Below are positions 36,057 through 45,556 of a DNA stretch of 64,000 nt, piece by piece. The position numbers were made by a program, and so were the translations under genes. Within the stretch, counting starts at the first letter, position 1; every line of letters starts with the position of its first letter. Below the pieces are notes generated by a model, which saw only the letters and a program-made list of their open reading frames with translations, did not search any database and was not told the DNA's origin. This DNA comes from Bacteroidales bacterium (GTDB lineage: Bacteria > Bacteroidota > Bacteroidia > Bacteroidales > Muribaculaceae): contig JAAVFL010000004.1 of assembly GCA_014800795.1 (NCBI GenBank), forward strand, positions 62,001-126,000. The letters run 5' to 3'.

Positions 36057-36115
36057 CTTGAGGGTGTTGAGATGCCTGACGGGTGTTGCATACAAGTATT
36101 CAATTCAAATGAGAT

Positions 36116-37267
36116 ATGAAGAAGCTGGAGGTTGCTGGAGGTAGTGGATGGGCTGTTGTCGTATGGCTGATTGCTGTAACGGCTCTTGCCGGAGGCGGAT
36201 GCAAGGGGAGGAACGACGTTGCCGCAGGGGAGATGGATACGATACCGGATATGACGGAAGATGCCCGGTTGCTGAATATGCGCGACTATGGCGATTTTGT
36301 AAAAGTTGATGTGGTAAATCCGTGGGATACGGCTGCGATGCTCGGCCGTTATGTTCTTGTGGAGCGAGGAGTTATGCCCGATTCGTTGCCTGACGGTTAT
36401 ATGCGCATAGATGTACCTCTGACCCGCAGTCTGGTGTACTCAGGCGTGCATGGGGGGCTGATTGCCGAACTTGGAGCCGCTGATGCCGTGGCGGGGGTGG
36501 CTGACGGAGGTTATTTCCGGTCGGAACCGTATGCCGCCCGCCTGAAAAGGGGGGAACTTGTCGATGTGGGGTCGTCGCAGGCCCCTTCACTTGAGGCTAT
36601 CGTAGCTCTTGGACCGGACGCAGTTCTCGTGTCTCCGTTTGAAAACGCAGGTCATGGTGTGCTTGACAGCACCGGATCCTCAGTGGTGGAGTGTGCCGAT
36701 TATATGGAGGATACTCCGCTGGGGCGTGCGGAATGGATGCGTTTCATCGGGCGGCTTTATGGTAAAGGAGCAGAAGTCGATTCGCTGTATTCTGTTGTAA
36801 AGGAGAGATATGACAGTGTGAAAAGTAAAGCGTCGGGGTTCGGGGAGAAACCGCTTGTACTGACTGAAATGCTTACCGATGGATATTGGTTTGTCCCCGG
36901 CGGTATGAGTTATATGGCGCGCATGATTCAGGATGCAGGCGCGGAATATCCGTGGGCTGCCGATAAAAGCCGTGGATCGCTGCAGCTCGATTTTTCATCG
37001 GTGTATGCGCGCGCCGCTGATGCGGATGTGTGGCTTATAAGAAGTTATGGAAGAGATCTGACGAAAGATGACATTCTGTCGGTGTATCTGCTGAACGGGC
37101 AGTTCAAGGCTTTCAAGACGGGAAATGTTTGGGTGGCGAACACTGGCGAGGTCCCTCTGTTCGAAGAGTTCCCGTTTCATCCCGATATGTTGCTTGAGGA
37201 ATTCTGTTCGATATTTCATCCGGGTAATCAGACCGGACAGCGTTATTACCGTAAAGTGCGTGACTGA
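36116..37267 (+). CDS. ABC transporter substrate-binding lipoprotein (BtuF/FecB-like)
   Basis: 383 residues. A signal with a lipobox-like AGGGC is at residues 22-30. A helical-backbone metal/cobalamin binding fold (Peripla_BP_2) follows: VYSGVHGGLIAELGAADAVA, EAIVALGPDAVLVSPFE, and the C-terminal lobe AAD-ADVWLIRSYG and FPFHPDMLLEEF. It would deliver iron-siderophore, haem or cobalamin to the permease encoded next. The genes for binding protein, permease and ATPase are in order and nearly touching. No riboswitch is seen upstream, so the ligand is open. Confidence 0.88.
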   Translation: MKKLEVAGGSGWAVVVWLIAVTALAGGGCKGRNDVAAGEMDTIPDMTEDARLLNMRDYGDFVKVDVVNPWDTAAMLGRYVLVERGVMPDSLPDGYMRIDVPLTRSLVYSGVHGGLIAELGAADAVAGVADGGYFRSEPYAARLKRGELVDVGSSQAPSLEAIVALGPDAVLVSPFENAGHGVLDSTGSSVVECADYMEDTPLGRAEWMRFIGRLYGKGAEVDSLYSVVKERYDSVKSKASGFGEKPLVLTEMLTDGYWFVPGGMSYMARMIQDAGAEYPWAADKSRGSLQLDFSSVYARAADADVWLIRSYGRDLTKDDILSVYLLNGQFKAFKTGNVWVANTGEVPLFEEFPFHPDMLLEEFCSIFHPGNQTGQRYYRKVRD

Positions 37268-37274
37268 TGCAAGT

Positions 37275-38294
37275 ATGTATTCCATGGGGAGCAATGCGAG
37301 AATAGTGTGGACTTTCCTTCTGTGCGGTGTGCTTATTATGGTGCTCACGGCAGGAGTGCTTATCAGTGGCACCACCGGAATAGATGCGGCTGATGTATGG
37401 AGAGCCGTGACCGGTGGAGAGACCTCGGAGGTATGCCGGGTGATAGTGCGTGATGTGCGTTTGCCGATGGCGTTGACGGCGCTTCTGTGTGGGATGGCTC
37501 TGTCGGTATCGGGACTTCTTTTTCAGACGACGTTCGACAATCCGCTTGCCGGCCCGTCCATCCTCGGTGTGTCCACCGGCGCGTCGCTTGGTGTGGCAGT
37601 CGTGATGTTGTCGTTCGGCGGTTGGCTCGGAGGGGGGATCGGTTATTATGCCGGTATCCTTAGCGGGGCTTTTGTCGGGGCGGCGGCCGTTCTTGCGATA
37701 CTGCTTCTGTTCTCATCGCTTGTGAAAAGCAATGTGATGCTTCTGATTATCGGTATACTGATAGGTTACCTCGCCTCAAGCGCGATTTCGCTGCTGAATT
37801 TTTTCTCAACCCAGCAGGGTGTACACTCCTATGTAATCTGGGGAATGGGAAATTTCGGTGGTCTCACGTGGGACAGACTTATGATTTATGCCGCCCTTGC
37901 AATTGCGGCAGTTCTGTCGGCGATGTTGTTCATCAAGCCTCTCAACGCTTTGCTGCTCGGAAAGCGTTATGCCGAGAGTATGGGAATGAATGTGCGTCGT
38001 GTGCGCAACAGTCTGATGACGGTGGCGGGTGTGCTGGCCGCTCTGGTGACGGCATTCTGTGGCCCGATCGGTTTTCTCGGGCTTGTGATGCCGCATGTGG
38101 CCCGCATGGCTACAGGCACGGCCAATCATGGAGTTCTGCTACCTGCCACTGCGATTATAGGTGGAGCCGGGGCATTGTTATGCGCATGGCTCAGTGTCGT
38201 TTGTGGTGGCGGGCAGATAATTCCGGTAAATGCCGTGACGCCTGTAATCAGTGTTCCCGTTATAATATATGTGATTCTAAAGGGGAGGAAATGA
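37275..38294 (+). CDS. FecCD-family ABC transporter permease
   Basis: 339 residues from ATG 37275; a longer frame from 37125 only overlaps the previous gene. About nine to ten membrane helices. Hallmarks are LPMALTALLCGMALSVSGLL, FQTTFDNPLAGPSILGVSTG, the FWGMGNFGG-like VIWGMGNFGGLTW and the ATPase-contact loop GPIGFLGLVMPHVAR. Its 3' end overlaps the ATPase gene by 4 nt. Confidence 0.93.
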   Translation: MYSMGSNARIVWTFLLCGVLIMVLTAGVLISGTTGIDAADVWRAVTGGETSEVCRVIVRDVRLPMALTALLCGMALSVSGLLFQTTFDNPLAGPSILGVSTGASLGVAVVMLSFGGWLGGGIGYYAGILSGAFVGAAAVLAILLLFSSLVKSNVMLLIIGILIGYLASSAISLLNFFSTQQGVHSYVIWGMGNFGGLTWDRLMIYAALAIAAVLSAMLFIKPLNALLLGKRYAESMGMNVRRVRNSLMTVAGVLAALVTAFCGPIGFLGLVMPHVARMATGTANHGVLLPATAIIGGAGALLCAWLSVVCGGGQIIPVNAVTPVISVPVIIYVILKGRK

Positions 38295-39094
38295 ATATGG
38301 ATGAGGCATTGATCAAGATGCGCGGTGTGAGCGTCGGGTATGGGGATAAATGTCTTGTGGCGGAGGTAAACCTTGATGTCAGTGGAGGAGAGATGGTGAG
38401 TATGCTCGGCGCAAACGGGGCCGGTAAATCAACACTTCTCAGAACCATATGCGGCGAGCTGGTTCCGCTGAGGGGAATGATTACAGTGGGTGGAATAGAT
38501 ACATATAGCGGCGGCAGAACGAAACTTGCAAGAGCGCTCAGTATGGTGACAACCGACAGGGTGGATCAAGAGGGGCTGTCGGTGCGCGATGTAGTTGCGA
38601 TGGGGCGTTATCCTCATACAGGTTTTTTCGGTCGTCTCGACGTGGATGATATCCGGATTGTGGAGGAAGCGCTGAGTGCGGTAGGCATGACCGGTTATAT
38701 TGAACGCGGCATAGGTTCGCTATCTGATGGAGAGCGGCAGAAAGTGATGGTAGCCCGTGCTCTCGCACAGGATACTCCTGTAATGGTGCTTGATGAACCG
38801 GCGGCCTTTCTCGATGTGGCGAGCCGTGTGGAGCTGAACGCTCTGCTTGCGTCTCTTGCCCGCGAGCGGGGAAAGGCTGTGGTGATGAGTTCGCACGATG
38901 TGGCTCAGTCGCTCGAGCAATCCACGCGGATCTGGCTTCTGACAGGGGACGGAACTATGACGGATTCAACCCCCGCCGAGCTGCTTGACGCTTATGCCTC
39001 AGATCAGAACGATAGTCCGCTCGGGCGTCTTTTCGCCGGAAGAAATGTCGTATTTGATATCGCCCGGTTGGACTATGTGATAAGGAAGAAATAA
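38291..39094 (+). CDS. ABC transporter ATP-binding protein (BtuD/FecE-like)
   Basis: 267 residues. Walker A GANGAGKSTLL, Q-loop region, signature LSDGERQKVMVARALAQD, Walker B PVMVLDEPAAFLD and the switch His in VMSSHDVAQSLEQ. Start ATG 38291 overlaps the permease stop (ATGA); ATG 38297 is an alternative. It powers the importer together with the preceding two genes. Confidence 0.93.
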   Translation: MNMDEALIKMRGVSVGYGDKCLVAEVNLDVSGGEMVSMLGANGAGKSTLLRTICGELVPLRGMITVGGIDTYSGGRTKLARALSMVTTDRVDQEGLSVRDVVAMGRYPHTGFFGRLDVDDIRIVEEALSAVGMTGYIERGIGSLSDGERQKVMVARALAQDTPVMVLDEPAAFLDVASRVELNALLASLARERGKAVVMSSHDVAQSLEQSTRIWLLTGDGTMTDSTPAELLDAYASDQNDSPLGRLFAGRNVVFDIARLDYVIRKK

Positions 39095-39099
39095 AGAAA

Positions 39100-39234
39100 C
39101 AGGGAAGTTTGGAAGTAGAGCGAGAGGCCTTCGGCGTTAAGATATGCTGTATTACAGCAATCTTATGGCGTCGGTGTCATCGCTTTGTTTCCAAACTTCC
39201 CTGCTTCTGTGCTTCTGTGCTTCTGTGCTTCTTA
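39100..39234. repeat. Inverted repeat plus 8-bp tandem repeats between convergent genes
   Basis: The 15-bp arms CAGGGAAGTTTGGAA (39100-39114) and its complement (39189-39203) flank about 74 nt that hold an inner near-perfect stem-loop (around 39140-39166). Directly after the right arm, GCTTCTGT is repeated three times and a fourth partial copy runs into the stop of the next gene (39203-39234). It resembles a small non-coding repeat element or an elaborate terminator. Confidence 0.75.
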
Positions 39235-39750
39235 CTGTTCAGTATACCACTTTGAGTAGAAGAGGTAGTTGTGTGCGATTTTTTCGTTGAGTTCGCGGCT
39301 CTTTTCCGGTTCCATCATCTTGATGAATTTGGCTGGGCAGCCGCCCCACAGTTCGTGGGGACCTATTTTTGTTTTTGACAGAACTACCGATCCGGCAGCG
39401 ACCAGAGCGCCCTCCCCGACTTCGGCATCGTCCATTACAACAGCTCCCATGCCGATGAGAGCATAGTCGTGGATTTTTGCTCCATGCACGGTCACATTAT
39501 GACCGATGGAAACGTAGTTGCCAATTTCTATGGTGGATTTCTGATAAAGAGTATGTAGAACGGAGCCGTCCTGAATGTTGACTCGGTTGCCGATGCGGAT
39601 GGAGTTTACATCGCCGCGGAGTACGGTATTGAACCATATGCTGCATTCGTCGCCCATCACCACATCGCCTACCACGGTAGCGTTCTCTGCCAGAAAGCAG
39701 TCTTTGCCGATTTCTGGTGTGAATCCTCTAACGGGAATTATAAGTGCCAT
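39232..39750 (-). CDS. Gamma-carbonic anhydrase family protein
   Basis: 172 residues of left-handed beta-helix hexapeptides: VRGFTPEIGKDCFLAENATVVGD, SIWFNTVLRGDVNSIRIGN, VNIQDGSVLHTL, GHNVTVHGAKI. The metal-binding His pattern of the gamma class (His in VLHT, in IGHNVTVHG) is present. Bacterial members with this look are often called gamma carbonic anhydrase or acetyltransferase-like; activity is not shown. The gene is followed by the aminopeptidase gene upstream on the same strand with 26 nt between them. Confidence 0.85.
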   Translation of the reverse strand: MALIIPVRGFTPEIGKDCFLAENATVVGDVVMGDECSIWFNTVLRGDVNSIRIGNRVNIQDGSVLHTLYQKSTIEIGNYVSIGHNVTVHGAKIHDYALIGMGAVVMDDAEVGEGALVAAGSVVLSKTKIGPHELWGGCPAKFIKMMEPEKSRELNEKIAHNYLFYSKWYTEQ

Positions 39751-39776
39751 ATGTTTTGTTTATGATGTGTATTGAA

Positions 39777-41558
39777 TCAGAGGGGTAGTGTTTTTTCGCG
39801 GAGCCATTTTCCCTGTTCAGGTGTGAGCAGCGGCAGGAGCCGGGTGTAGACTTCGGCATGGTATGCATTGACCCATTCAACTTCCTGAGGTGTCATTATC
39901 GCAGTGTCGAAGAGGTTGCGGTCGAACGGGAAGAGGGTCATGGTCTCGAAACGGAAGAAGCGGCCGAATTCGGTTGTGAACGCGGGAACGGTCAGAACGA
40001 GGTTCTCGCATCTGATGCCGTGGATGCCGGCGCGATACAGGCCGGGCTCGTTGGAGGTGAGCATTCCGGGAGTAAGGGGAGCTGGCATGTAATTGAGGCG
40101 GATGCTTTGCGGTCCTTCATGTACATTGAGGAAGTGGCCTACGCCGTGTCCTGTTCCGTGGAGGTAGCTGAGACCCTCTTTCCATAGGAACTGGCGCGCA
40201 AGGGCGTCAAGCTGCATGCCGCATGTTCCTTCGGGGAAGATGGCAGTTCCGAGAGCGATATGGCCTTTCATCACGAGTGTGAAGTCGCGGCGCTCCTGAT
40301 CGGTGGGGGTGCCTACGCAGATGGTGCGTGTGATGTCGGTAGTGCCGGTCAGATATTGCGCGCCTGAATCGATAAGCAGAAGTCCGCGGGGCTCTACGGT
40401 TGAGGAAGATTCAGGTGTAGCGGAGTAGTGTACGATGGCGCCATGAGGACCGTATCCTGCGATGGTCTCGAAGCTTTCGTCGAAGTAATAGGGCTGTTGC
40501 GAGCGGAAGCGGGTGAGGATGTCGGAAACGGCGAGTTCGGTAAGTTCCTCACCGGTATTCAGCATACGTTCGATTTCCATGAAAGCGCCTACAAGAGCTG
40601 CGCCGTCATGTTCCATGGCAGCCCGGATGCCGGCGATCTGCACATCATTTTTGATGGCTTTAAGCATGGGGACAGGTGAAGAACCCTGAAGGGCGCGATC
40701 ACCGAGGGTATGCAGCACTGCTACGGAGGTGCGGGGAGCTTCAACGAGTACACGCGCGTCTGCCGGCAGGGCGGTGAGGAATGAATGGAGGTCGCTGTAG
40801 GGAGCGGTGGTGACGCCGTTGTCGGCGAGGTAGGTCCTTATCTCATCTGTAAGTTTTTCTTCCTTGATGAATAAGGTGGATCCGGCGGGAGAAAGATAGA
40901 GGAATGCCGTAGCTACTGGGTTGCAGTTTACGTCGCGTGAACGGATATTGAGTGTCCATGCGATTTCGTCGAGCGCTGAGATCAATATGGCTGTCGCACC
41001 CTGTTCGGACGCTCCGGCAAGTATCTTCCCTATTTTGGACGATGCTTCCTCACCGGCGAATTTCAGTTCGTGGATGAATACCGGTGCGTCGGGGAGGGAT
41101 GGGCGATCGGTCCAGATGCGGTCGATAACATCGAATTCCGGGTTGAGTTTCATTCCGGCTCTGGCGAGAGTGGATGCGAGTTCCTCGGTCTCGGCGATTG
41201 AGAAGAGGTTTCCGTCGATTCCGACAACGTCTCCTTTCTGAAGGTTATGGGTGAGGAAATAGTTGATTGACGGAGTGTCAGGCAGACCGTCTTTCATAAG
41301 TTCGATACCGGTATCCTCGAGTTGCTGTGCGGCCTGAAGGAAGTATCGTGAGTCGGTCCAGAGCAGCGCTTTATCGGCGGTGACGACAAGGGTACCAGCC
41401 GAGCCGGTGAATCCGCTGAGCCAACGGCGAACCTGCCAGTGGTCTGCGATATATTCGCTATGGTGGGGGTCGGTCTGCGGGATGAGTGTTGCCCTTACGT
41501 TAGCTTCAGTCATAAGGGCGCGCAAAGCTGCGAGGCGTTCGGTTATTGTTTCTTTCAT
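39777..41558 (-). CDS. Xaa-Pro aminopeptidase (M24, aminopeptidase P family)
   Basis: 593 residues with the three-domain layout of eukaryotic-like aminopeptidase P: a creatinase N-domain (SGFTGSAGTLVVT), a second N-like domain, and the M24 pita-bread catalytic domain. The metal ligands are visible as Asp in LIDSGAQY and DITRTICVG, His in HGTGHGVGHFLNVHEG, and Glu in TSNEPGLY and RCENLVLT. It removes N-terminal residues that precede proline. Probably cytoplasmic; no signal peptide. Confidence 0.93.
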   Translation of the reverse strand: MKETITERLAALRALMTEANVRATLIPQTDPHHSEYIADHWQVRRWLSGFTGSAGTLVVTADKALLWTDSRYFLQAAQQLEDTGIELMKDGLPDTPSINYFLTHNLQKGDVVGIDGNLFSIAETEELASTLARAGMKLNPEFDVIDRIWTDRPSLPDAPVFIHELKFAGEEASSKIGKILAGASEQGATAILISALDEIAWTLNIRSRDVNCNPVATAFLYLSPAGSTLFIKEEKLTDEIRTYLADNGVTTAPYSDLHSFLTALPADARVLVEAPRTSVAVLHTLGDRALQGSSPVPMLKAIKNDVQIAGIRAAMEHDGAALVGAFMEIERMLNTGEELTELAVSDILTRFRSQQPYYFDESFETIAGYGPHGAIVHYSATPESSSTVEPRGLLLIDSGAQYLTGTTDITRTICVGTPTDQERRDFTLVMKGHIALGTAIFPEGTCGMQLDALARQFLWKEGLSYLHGTGHGVGHFLNVHEGPQSIRLNYMPAPLTPGMLTSNEPGLYRAGIHGIRCENLVLTVPAFTTEFGRFFRFETMTLFPFDRNLFDTAIMTPQEVEWVNAYHAEVYTRLLPLLTPEQGKWLREKTLPL

Positions 41559-41591
41559 TATGGTAAATGTTCAAAGTTGTTTTCTACATTG

Positions 41592-41599
41592 CAAAATTA
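41592..41599 (-). promoter_or_regulatory. -7 box for the aminopeptidase gene
   Basis: TAATTTTG on the minus strand, 34 nt from the ATG. The -33 element is not clear. Confidence 0.4.
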
Positions 41600-41685
41600 A
41601 AAAAATATGTGGAACTCAGCTGTACCGGAGGAAAATAAAATTGAAAATATTTACGCATAATGTCAATGATTCTGCGATTTTTGTG

Positions 41686-41693
41686 TAAATTTG
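41686..41693 (+). promoter_or_regulatory. -7 box for the 41781 adhesin-like gene
   Basis: TAAATTTG at 41686-41693; no good TTG at -33. Leader of about 85 nt. Confidence 0.45.
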
Positions 41694-41780
41694 CCAACAC
41701 ATTCCGATTTGGCGATCAATCGAATCAAAAAATAAAGGGATTTAATCTATCGAATTTATTTATTTCTAAATCATCACACT

Positions 41781-44700
41781 ATGAATAGACGACTACTTGG
41801 CTTGCTTGCAGGCGCATGTACTTTTGTAATGTTGAATGCCGGTATGCCGGTGCGTTCGATCGCGCAGGCGCCGAGAAAACTATCTGATCAGAAGCGGCAT
41901 GCAATAACTCCAGAGACTGTTTTTACCGAAATTCCCGGCATTAAAGCTCCGGCGCGTGTGTCGGGTGAGGTTCCTGACAATCTGCAGGAAATTCCGTTCA
42001 CGCATTCTCTCGGCAAGAATGAGATTGCTGTGACGGAGCTTTATGCGGTTGTTGATGCGGATAATGATACGAGAACCTGGAAACCGGGAGGTTTTACGGG
42101 GTATTCCGTATGTATGAAACCTACAGCAGACGATGTCGATAACAACGATGACTGGATGATTTCTCCGGCAGTTTATCTTGAGGCAGGCAGAATATATCGG
42201 GTGGCGATAGATTGCGGGCGTACGCTATCTTCGGGGGAAGAGGAGAAGATGGAAATCAAACTCGGTGACGCACAGAGTGCGGAGGCCATGAGCGGGGATG
42301 CGCTTCCCCTGATGTCCGTACTCAACAAGGATTTTGAGACTTACGACAACGATTTCACTGTAGATGAGAGCGGGTATTACTATTTCGGTCTGCACTGCCT
42401 ATCGGAGAAAGCGAAATCGGGTAATCTTAAGGTGTGCAACTTCAGTGTCAGGGAAGCGACTCCGCGTGTTACTCCAGCGGCAGCAGGAACTATAACATAT
42501 GAACCTGGTGAGAACGGGTCGCTGACATTCAAATGTCACTATACGGCTCCGGCAGTCGATACGGCCGGTGAGCCTATAGACGCCATAAGCAAGGTTGAGA
42601 TTATAACGAATTGGGTTAAGAGCCACGAATTTACGGATGTGTCTCCCGGTGAAACCATAGATTTTGAAACGACACTCTATAATAACGGTAACAATAAGAT
42701 TGAGGCGATAGCATATCGTTATGACATTCCCGGTGAGACAGCCGTAGCCGACCGTATTTTCGCAGGGCCGGATGATCCGAGCCCGGTCACGGGATTGAAG
42801 ATGACGGTGAGCGACGATTACCGTCATGTGACCCTGAGCTGGGATCCGGTAAGTGAGGTCGGAAGTCATGGAGGCTGGGTAGATGTTTCGGAGGCGGTTT
42901 ATTATGTTTTCGATGCTTTCGGCAATTATTATGATCCGGCGCTGCTGGAAACGAAAGAGACTACAGCTACGTTCGATTACACCGGTATGACGGGGCAGGA
43001 TTTTGTGGCATTCCAGGTGACGGCCGGAGTGGGATATTACTATTCTGATGCAGTTTCAACCGATATCTGCGTTGTGGGTGAGCCTGATGCGATGCCATGG
43101 AAGGAAAGTTTCGCCGATGCATTGTATGAGCAGGTGTGGGCTGTTGATCCGGAGTCGAGCTCCAGCGGAGTAATGTGCGGTACAGTGTACGACAATGAAC
43201 TGCAGACGAACACGGACGATGAGTATGCCGAGCCGGAATATCTTAATTCGCAGGATGGCGACAACGGATTTTTCTTTGTGATGCCTTATGAAAAGGATGT
43301 GCAATACGGACTTTTCTCCGGTCGTGTGGATATTTCGGCTGCTGCGAATCCGGTATTGGAGTTCTGGTATCAGGGGAAGGGTAGCGCTATAGATGCCATG
43401 GTTGCACGCGGCGACTGCAATTTTGAAACGTTGCGCACGATAGATCTCAGTGAGGAACCGACTGAGGACTGGACGTTGTGCAGGTTGCCCCTTGATGCAT
43501 ATAAGGAGTGCGGAGGTGTGCAGGTTGAATTGCGCGTGCGTGCGATTCATAATACCGATGAAACTACATGGAGCGTGCCCATTGACAATATAAGGATACG
43601 TGATCTGGTTGACTATAATGTGACGGTCCAGTCGTTGCAGGTTCCGTCGTCGGTGAAAGCCGGTGAGGAGATCGTTATGTCGGCGTCAGTGGAAAATGCA
43701 GGTCTGAAGAGTGCCTGTGGCGTAACCGTGGAATGGCTGTGTGACGGCGTCCTTTTAGGGGAAACCGAGCTTGAGGATCTTGAACCGGATGCGAAAACCG
43801 TAGTGACTTTCAGCCGGAAGACAGGGCTTTTCGATAATGAACAGATGGAACTTGGTGTACGTCTGGTATGGGACAGTGATATGTCGCCGGACGACAACGG
43901 GGCTGTGGCGAAGGTAAACGTGGTGTTCAATCAATATCCCGTGGTGGCAGGTTTAGAGGCCGTGTCGTCGGAGGGGAATGTGGTTCTGAACTGGGAAATT
44001 CCTGAATTCTCCGATCTGACAGCTCCGTGCGACAGGTTTGAGGATTTCGAGAACGATGACTATGAGCAGTTTGTCAACAGATCGTTCGGCGGCTGGACAT
44101 TACTTGATCTTGACGGTGGAAAGACATATACATTCCTTCAGGATGTGAACAATCCTTACCGCACTCAGCCGATGGCATTCCAGCTGTTTAATCCTGTGAC
44201 TGCCGGTGTTCCGGAAGGCTATCTGCCGGATGTGCCGCCACATAGTGGAGATAATCTGCTGGTAGGGTGGAGTACTAATGGATTGAATGACAACTGGCTT
44301 ATCTCGCCCAAGCTGTCGGGCAGGGCTCAGACGGTGACATTCTGGGGACGCAGTTTCTCCGTAGCGTTTCCGGAAGAGTTTGAAATTCTGTATTCCATGT
44401 CGGGTGTTGATCCTGAGGATTTCGTAAAGGTGGATAATGTGGTGAATTATCCCGAAAACGGTATTGTTCCGGAAGATTGGACCGAATTCAGTTTCGATTT
44501 GCCGGAGGGTGCCCGTCATTTTGCTTTGCGTCACATCGCGTATGACACTTATGCGATCTATCTCGATGATTTCCAATTTGAAGTGCCGGGTGTGTTACCA
44601 TCAGATCTTGTTCTGGAGGGATATAATGTGTACCGCAATGGGGAGAAAGCCAACGAAGAACTTGTAACGGGGCCCTCACATATCGACCGTAATCTTCCGA

Positions 44701-45005
44701 TCGGTGCGTATACATATCATGTTACTGCGGTATATAATTATGGCGAGGCTCGTCCGGGGGAGCCGGGTGAAGTGAATCATTATACGACCGGTGTATCGGT
44801 AGCGGAAGCTGCCGGATATAGTGTCAGCGTCGCTGATGGTTATATATGTGTTGCCGGATCTAAAGGTGATGAGGTAAGCGTGGTTTCATCGAGCGGAATA
44901 GTTCTGTATGATGGAACATCCACCGGCGACCTGAAGATAAGGGTAGTTCCCGGAGTGTATATGGTGAACGTTTCCGGAAGTGTATCAAAAGTCGTGGTGA
45001 AGTAG
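41781..45005 (+). CDS. Large secreted adhesin-like protein (choice-of-anchor J / fibronectin type III)
   Basis: 1074 residues with a signal peptide (RRLLGLLAGACTFVMLNAGM). Two or three segments look like choice-of-anchor J/cleaved-adhesin domains (GYSVCMKPTADDVDNNDDWM, GDNLLVGWSTNGLNDNWLIS with TVTFWGRSF), separated by fibronectin type III-like stretches (PSPVTGLKMTVSDDYRHVTL, YNVYRNGEK) and a CARDB-like module. The C-terminus (IRVVPGVYMVNVSGSVSK) is a type IX-like sorting tail. Likely exported and attached to the surface; ligand unknown. Single gene, ended by a strong terminator. Confidence 0.8.
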   Translation: MNRRLLGLLAGACTFVMLNAGMPVRSIAQAPRKLSDQKRHAITPETVFTEIPGIKAPARVSGEVPDNLQEIPFTHSLGKNEIAVTELYAVVDADNDTRTWKPGGFTGYSVCMKPTADDVDNNDDWMISPAVYLEAGRIYRVAIDCGRTLSSGEEEKMEIKLGDAQSAEAMSGDALPLMSVLNKDFETYDNDFTVDESGYYYFGLHCLSEKAKSGNLKVCNFSVREATPRVTPAAAGTITYEPGENGSLTFKCHYTAPAVDTAGEPIDAISKVEIITNWVKSHEFTDVSPGETIDFETTLYNNGNNKIEAIAYRYDIPGETAVADRIFAGPDDPSPVTGLKMTVSDDYRHVTLSWDPVSEVGSHGGWVDVSEAVYYVFDAFGNYYDPALLETKETTATFDYTGMTGQDFVAFQVTAGVGYYYSDAVSTDICVVGEPDAMPWKESFADALYEQVWAVDPESSSSGVMCGTVYDNELQTNTDDEYAEPEYLNSQDGDNGFFFVMPYEKDVQYGLFSGRVDISAAANPVLEFWYQGKGSAIDAMVARGDCNFETLRTIDLSEEPTEDWTLCRLPLDAYKECGGVQVELRVRAIHNTDETTWSVPIDNIRIRDLVDYNVTVQSLQVPSSVKAGEEIVMSASVENAGLKSACGVTVEWLCDGVLLGETELEDLEPDAKTVVTFSRKTGLFDNEQMELGVRLVWDSDMSPDDNGAVAKVNVVFNQYPVVAGLEAVSSEGNVVLNWEIPEFSDLTAPCDRFEDFENDDYEQFVNRSFGGWTLLDLDGGKTYTFLQDVNNPYRTQPMAFQLFNPVTAGVPEGYLPDVPPHSGDNLLVGWSTNGLNDNWLISPKLSGRAQTVTFWGRSFSVAFPEEFEILYSMSGVDPEDFVKVDNVVNYPENGIVPEDWTEFSFDLPEGARHFALRHIAYDTYAIYLDDFQFEVPGVLPSDLVLEGYNVYRNGEKANEELVTGPSHIDRNLPIGAYTYHVTAVYNYGEARPGEPGEVNHYTTGVSVAEAAGYSVSVADGYICVAGSKGDEVSVVSSSGIVLYDGTSTGDLKIRVVPGVYMVNVSGSVSKVVVK

Positions 45006-45032
45006 TTAGCGCGATAACTTAAGTATGATTTT

Positions 45033-45077
45033 GCGAGGTGCGTCAGGTTTGAGGCCTGAGGCGCCTCGCTTTTTTTT
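45033..45077 (+). terminator. Rho-independent terminator of the adhesin-like gene
   Basis: A 15-bp stem (45033-45047 with 45055-45069, two mismatches) followed directly by eight T (45070-45077). Confidence 0.9.
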
Positions 45078-45173
45078 ATTTGAAGGTTGTTTGCGAATCG
45101 ACTGAAAATCAACGTGCAAGATTTAGGGGTGGGGAGAATGGATAAAAAAAGTGTAATTTTTTTTGCCGGATTG

Positions 45174-45205
45174 TTTGCGGGATTCAAAATAAGTGCTTAA
45201 CTTTG
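45174..45205 (+). promoter_or_regulatory. Promoter of the tRNA-tuf-rpo block
   Basis: TTTG at 45174-45177, 20 nt, TAACTTTG at 45198-45205. It lies about 65 nt before the first tRNA. Confidence 0.8.
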
Positions 45206-45270
45206 CAACCGCAAATGAGAGGGAACGCTGGTTGAACGGCGGGGTATCTCGATAGAACTTTGAAAAGAAT

Positions 45271-45344
45271 GCCTCTTTAGCTCAGTTGGCCAGAGCACGT
45301 GATTTGTAATCTCGGGGTCGTTGGTTCGAATCCGACAAGAGGCT
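45271..45344 (+). tRNA. tRNA-Thr (TGT)
   Basis: A full cloverleaf of 74 nt: acceptor GCCTCTT/AAGAGGC, D-arm with GTTGG, anticodon loop TTTGTAA (TGT at 45305-45307), T-loop TTCGAAT, discriminator T; CCA is not encoded. The anticodon stem has a U-U mismatch (29-41). Confidence 0.97.
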
Positions 45345-45387
45345 CAACTAAAGCAACGGCATCTTTACCTCCTGTAGGAGGAAATTC

Positions 45388-45470
45388 GGGCGTGTTCCAG
45401 AGTGGCCAAATGGGGCAGACTGTAAATCTGCTGGCTTTCGCCTTCGGTGGTTCGAATCCATCCGCGCCCA
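45388..45470 (+). tRNA. tRNA-Tyr (GTA)
   Basis: 83 nt with a long variable arm, acceptor GGGCGTG/CGCGCCC (one G-U pair), anticodon GTA at 45422-45424 in loop CTGTAAA, T-loop TTCGAAT, discriminator A. Confidence 0.97.
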
Positions 45471-45556
45471 CTAACCGATGCGCTTTCTCAGCGCGATGAT
45501 GCCGACGCTTGATTCATGTGAAATGATGATGGATAATCGTCGGCTCGCATCGAAAT

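Noticed and set aside
36057-36115. Cobalamin riboswitch before the ABC importer
   Set aside because: The gap is only about 60 nt and lacks the B12-box pattern.
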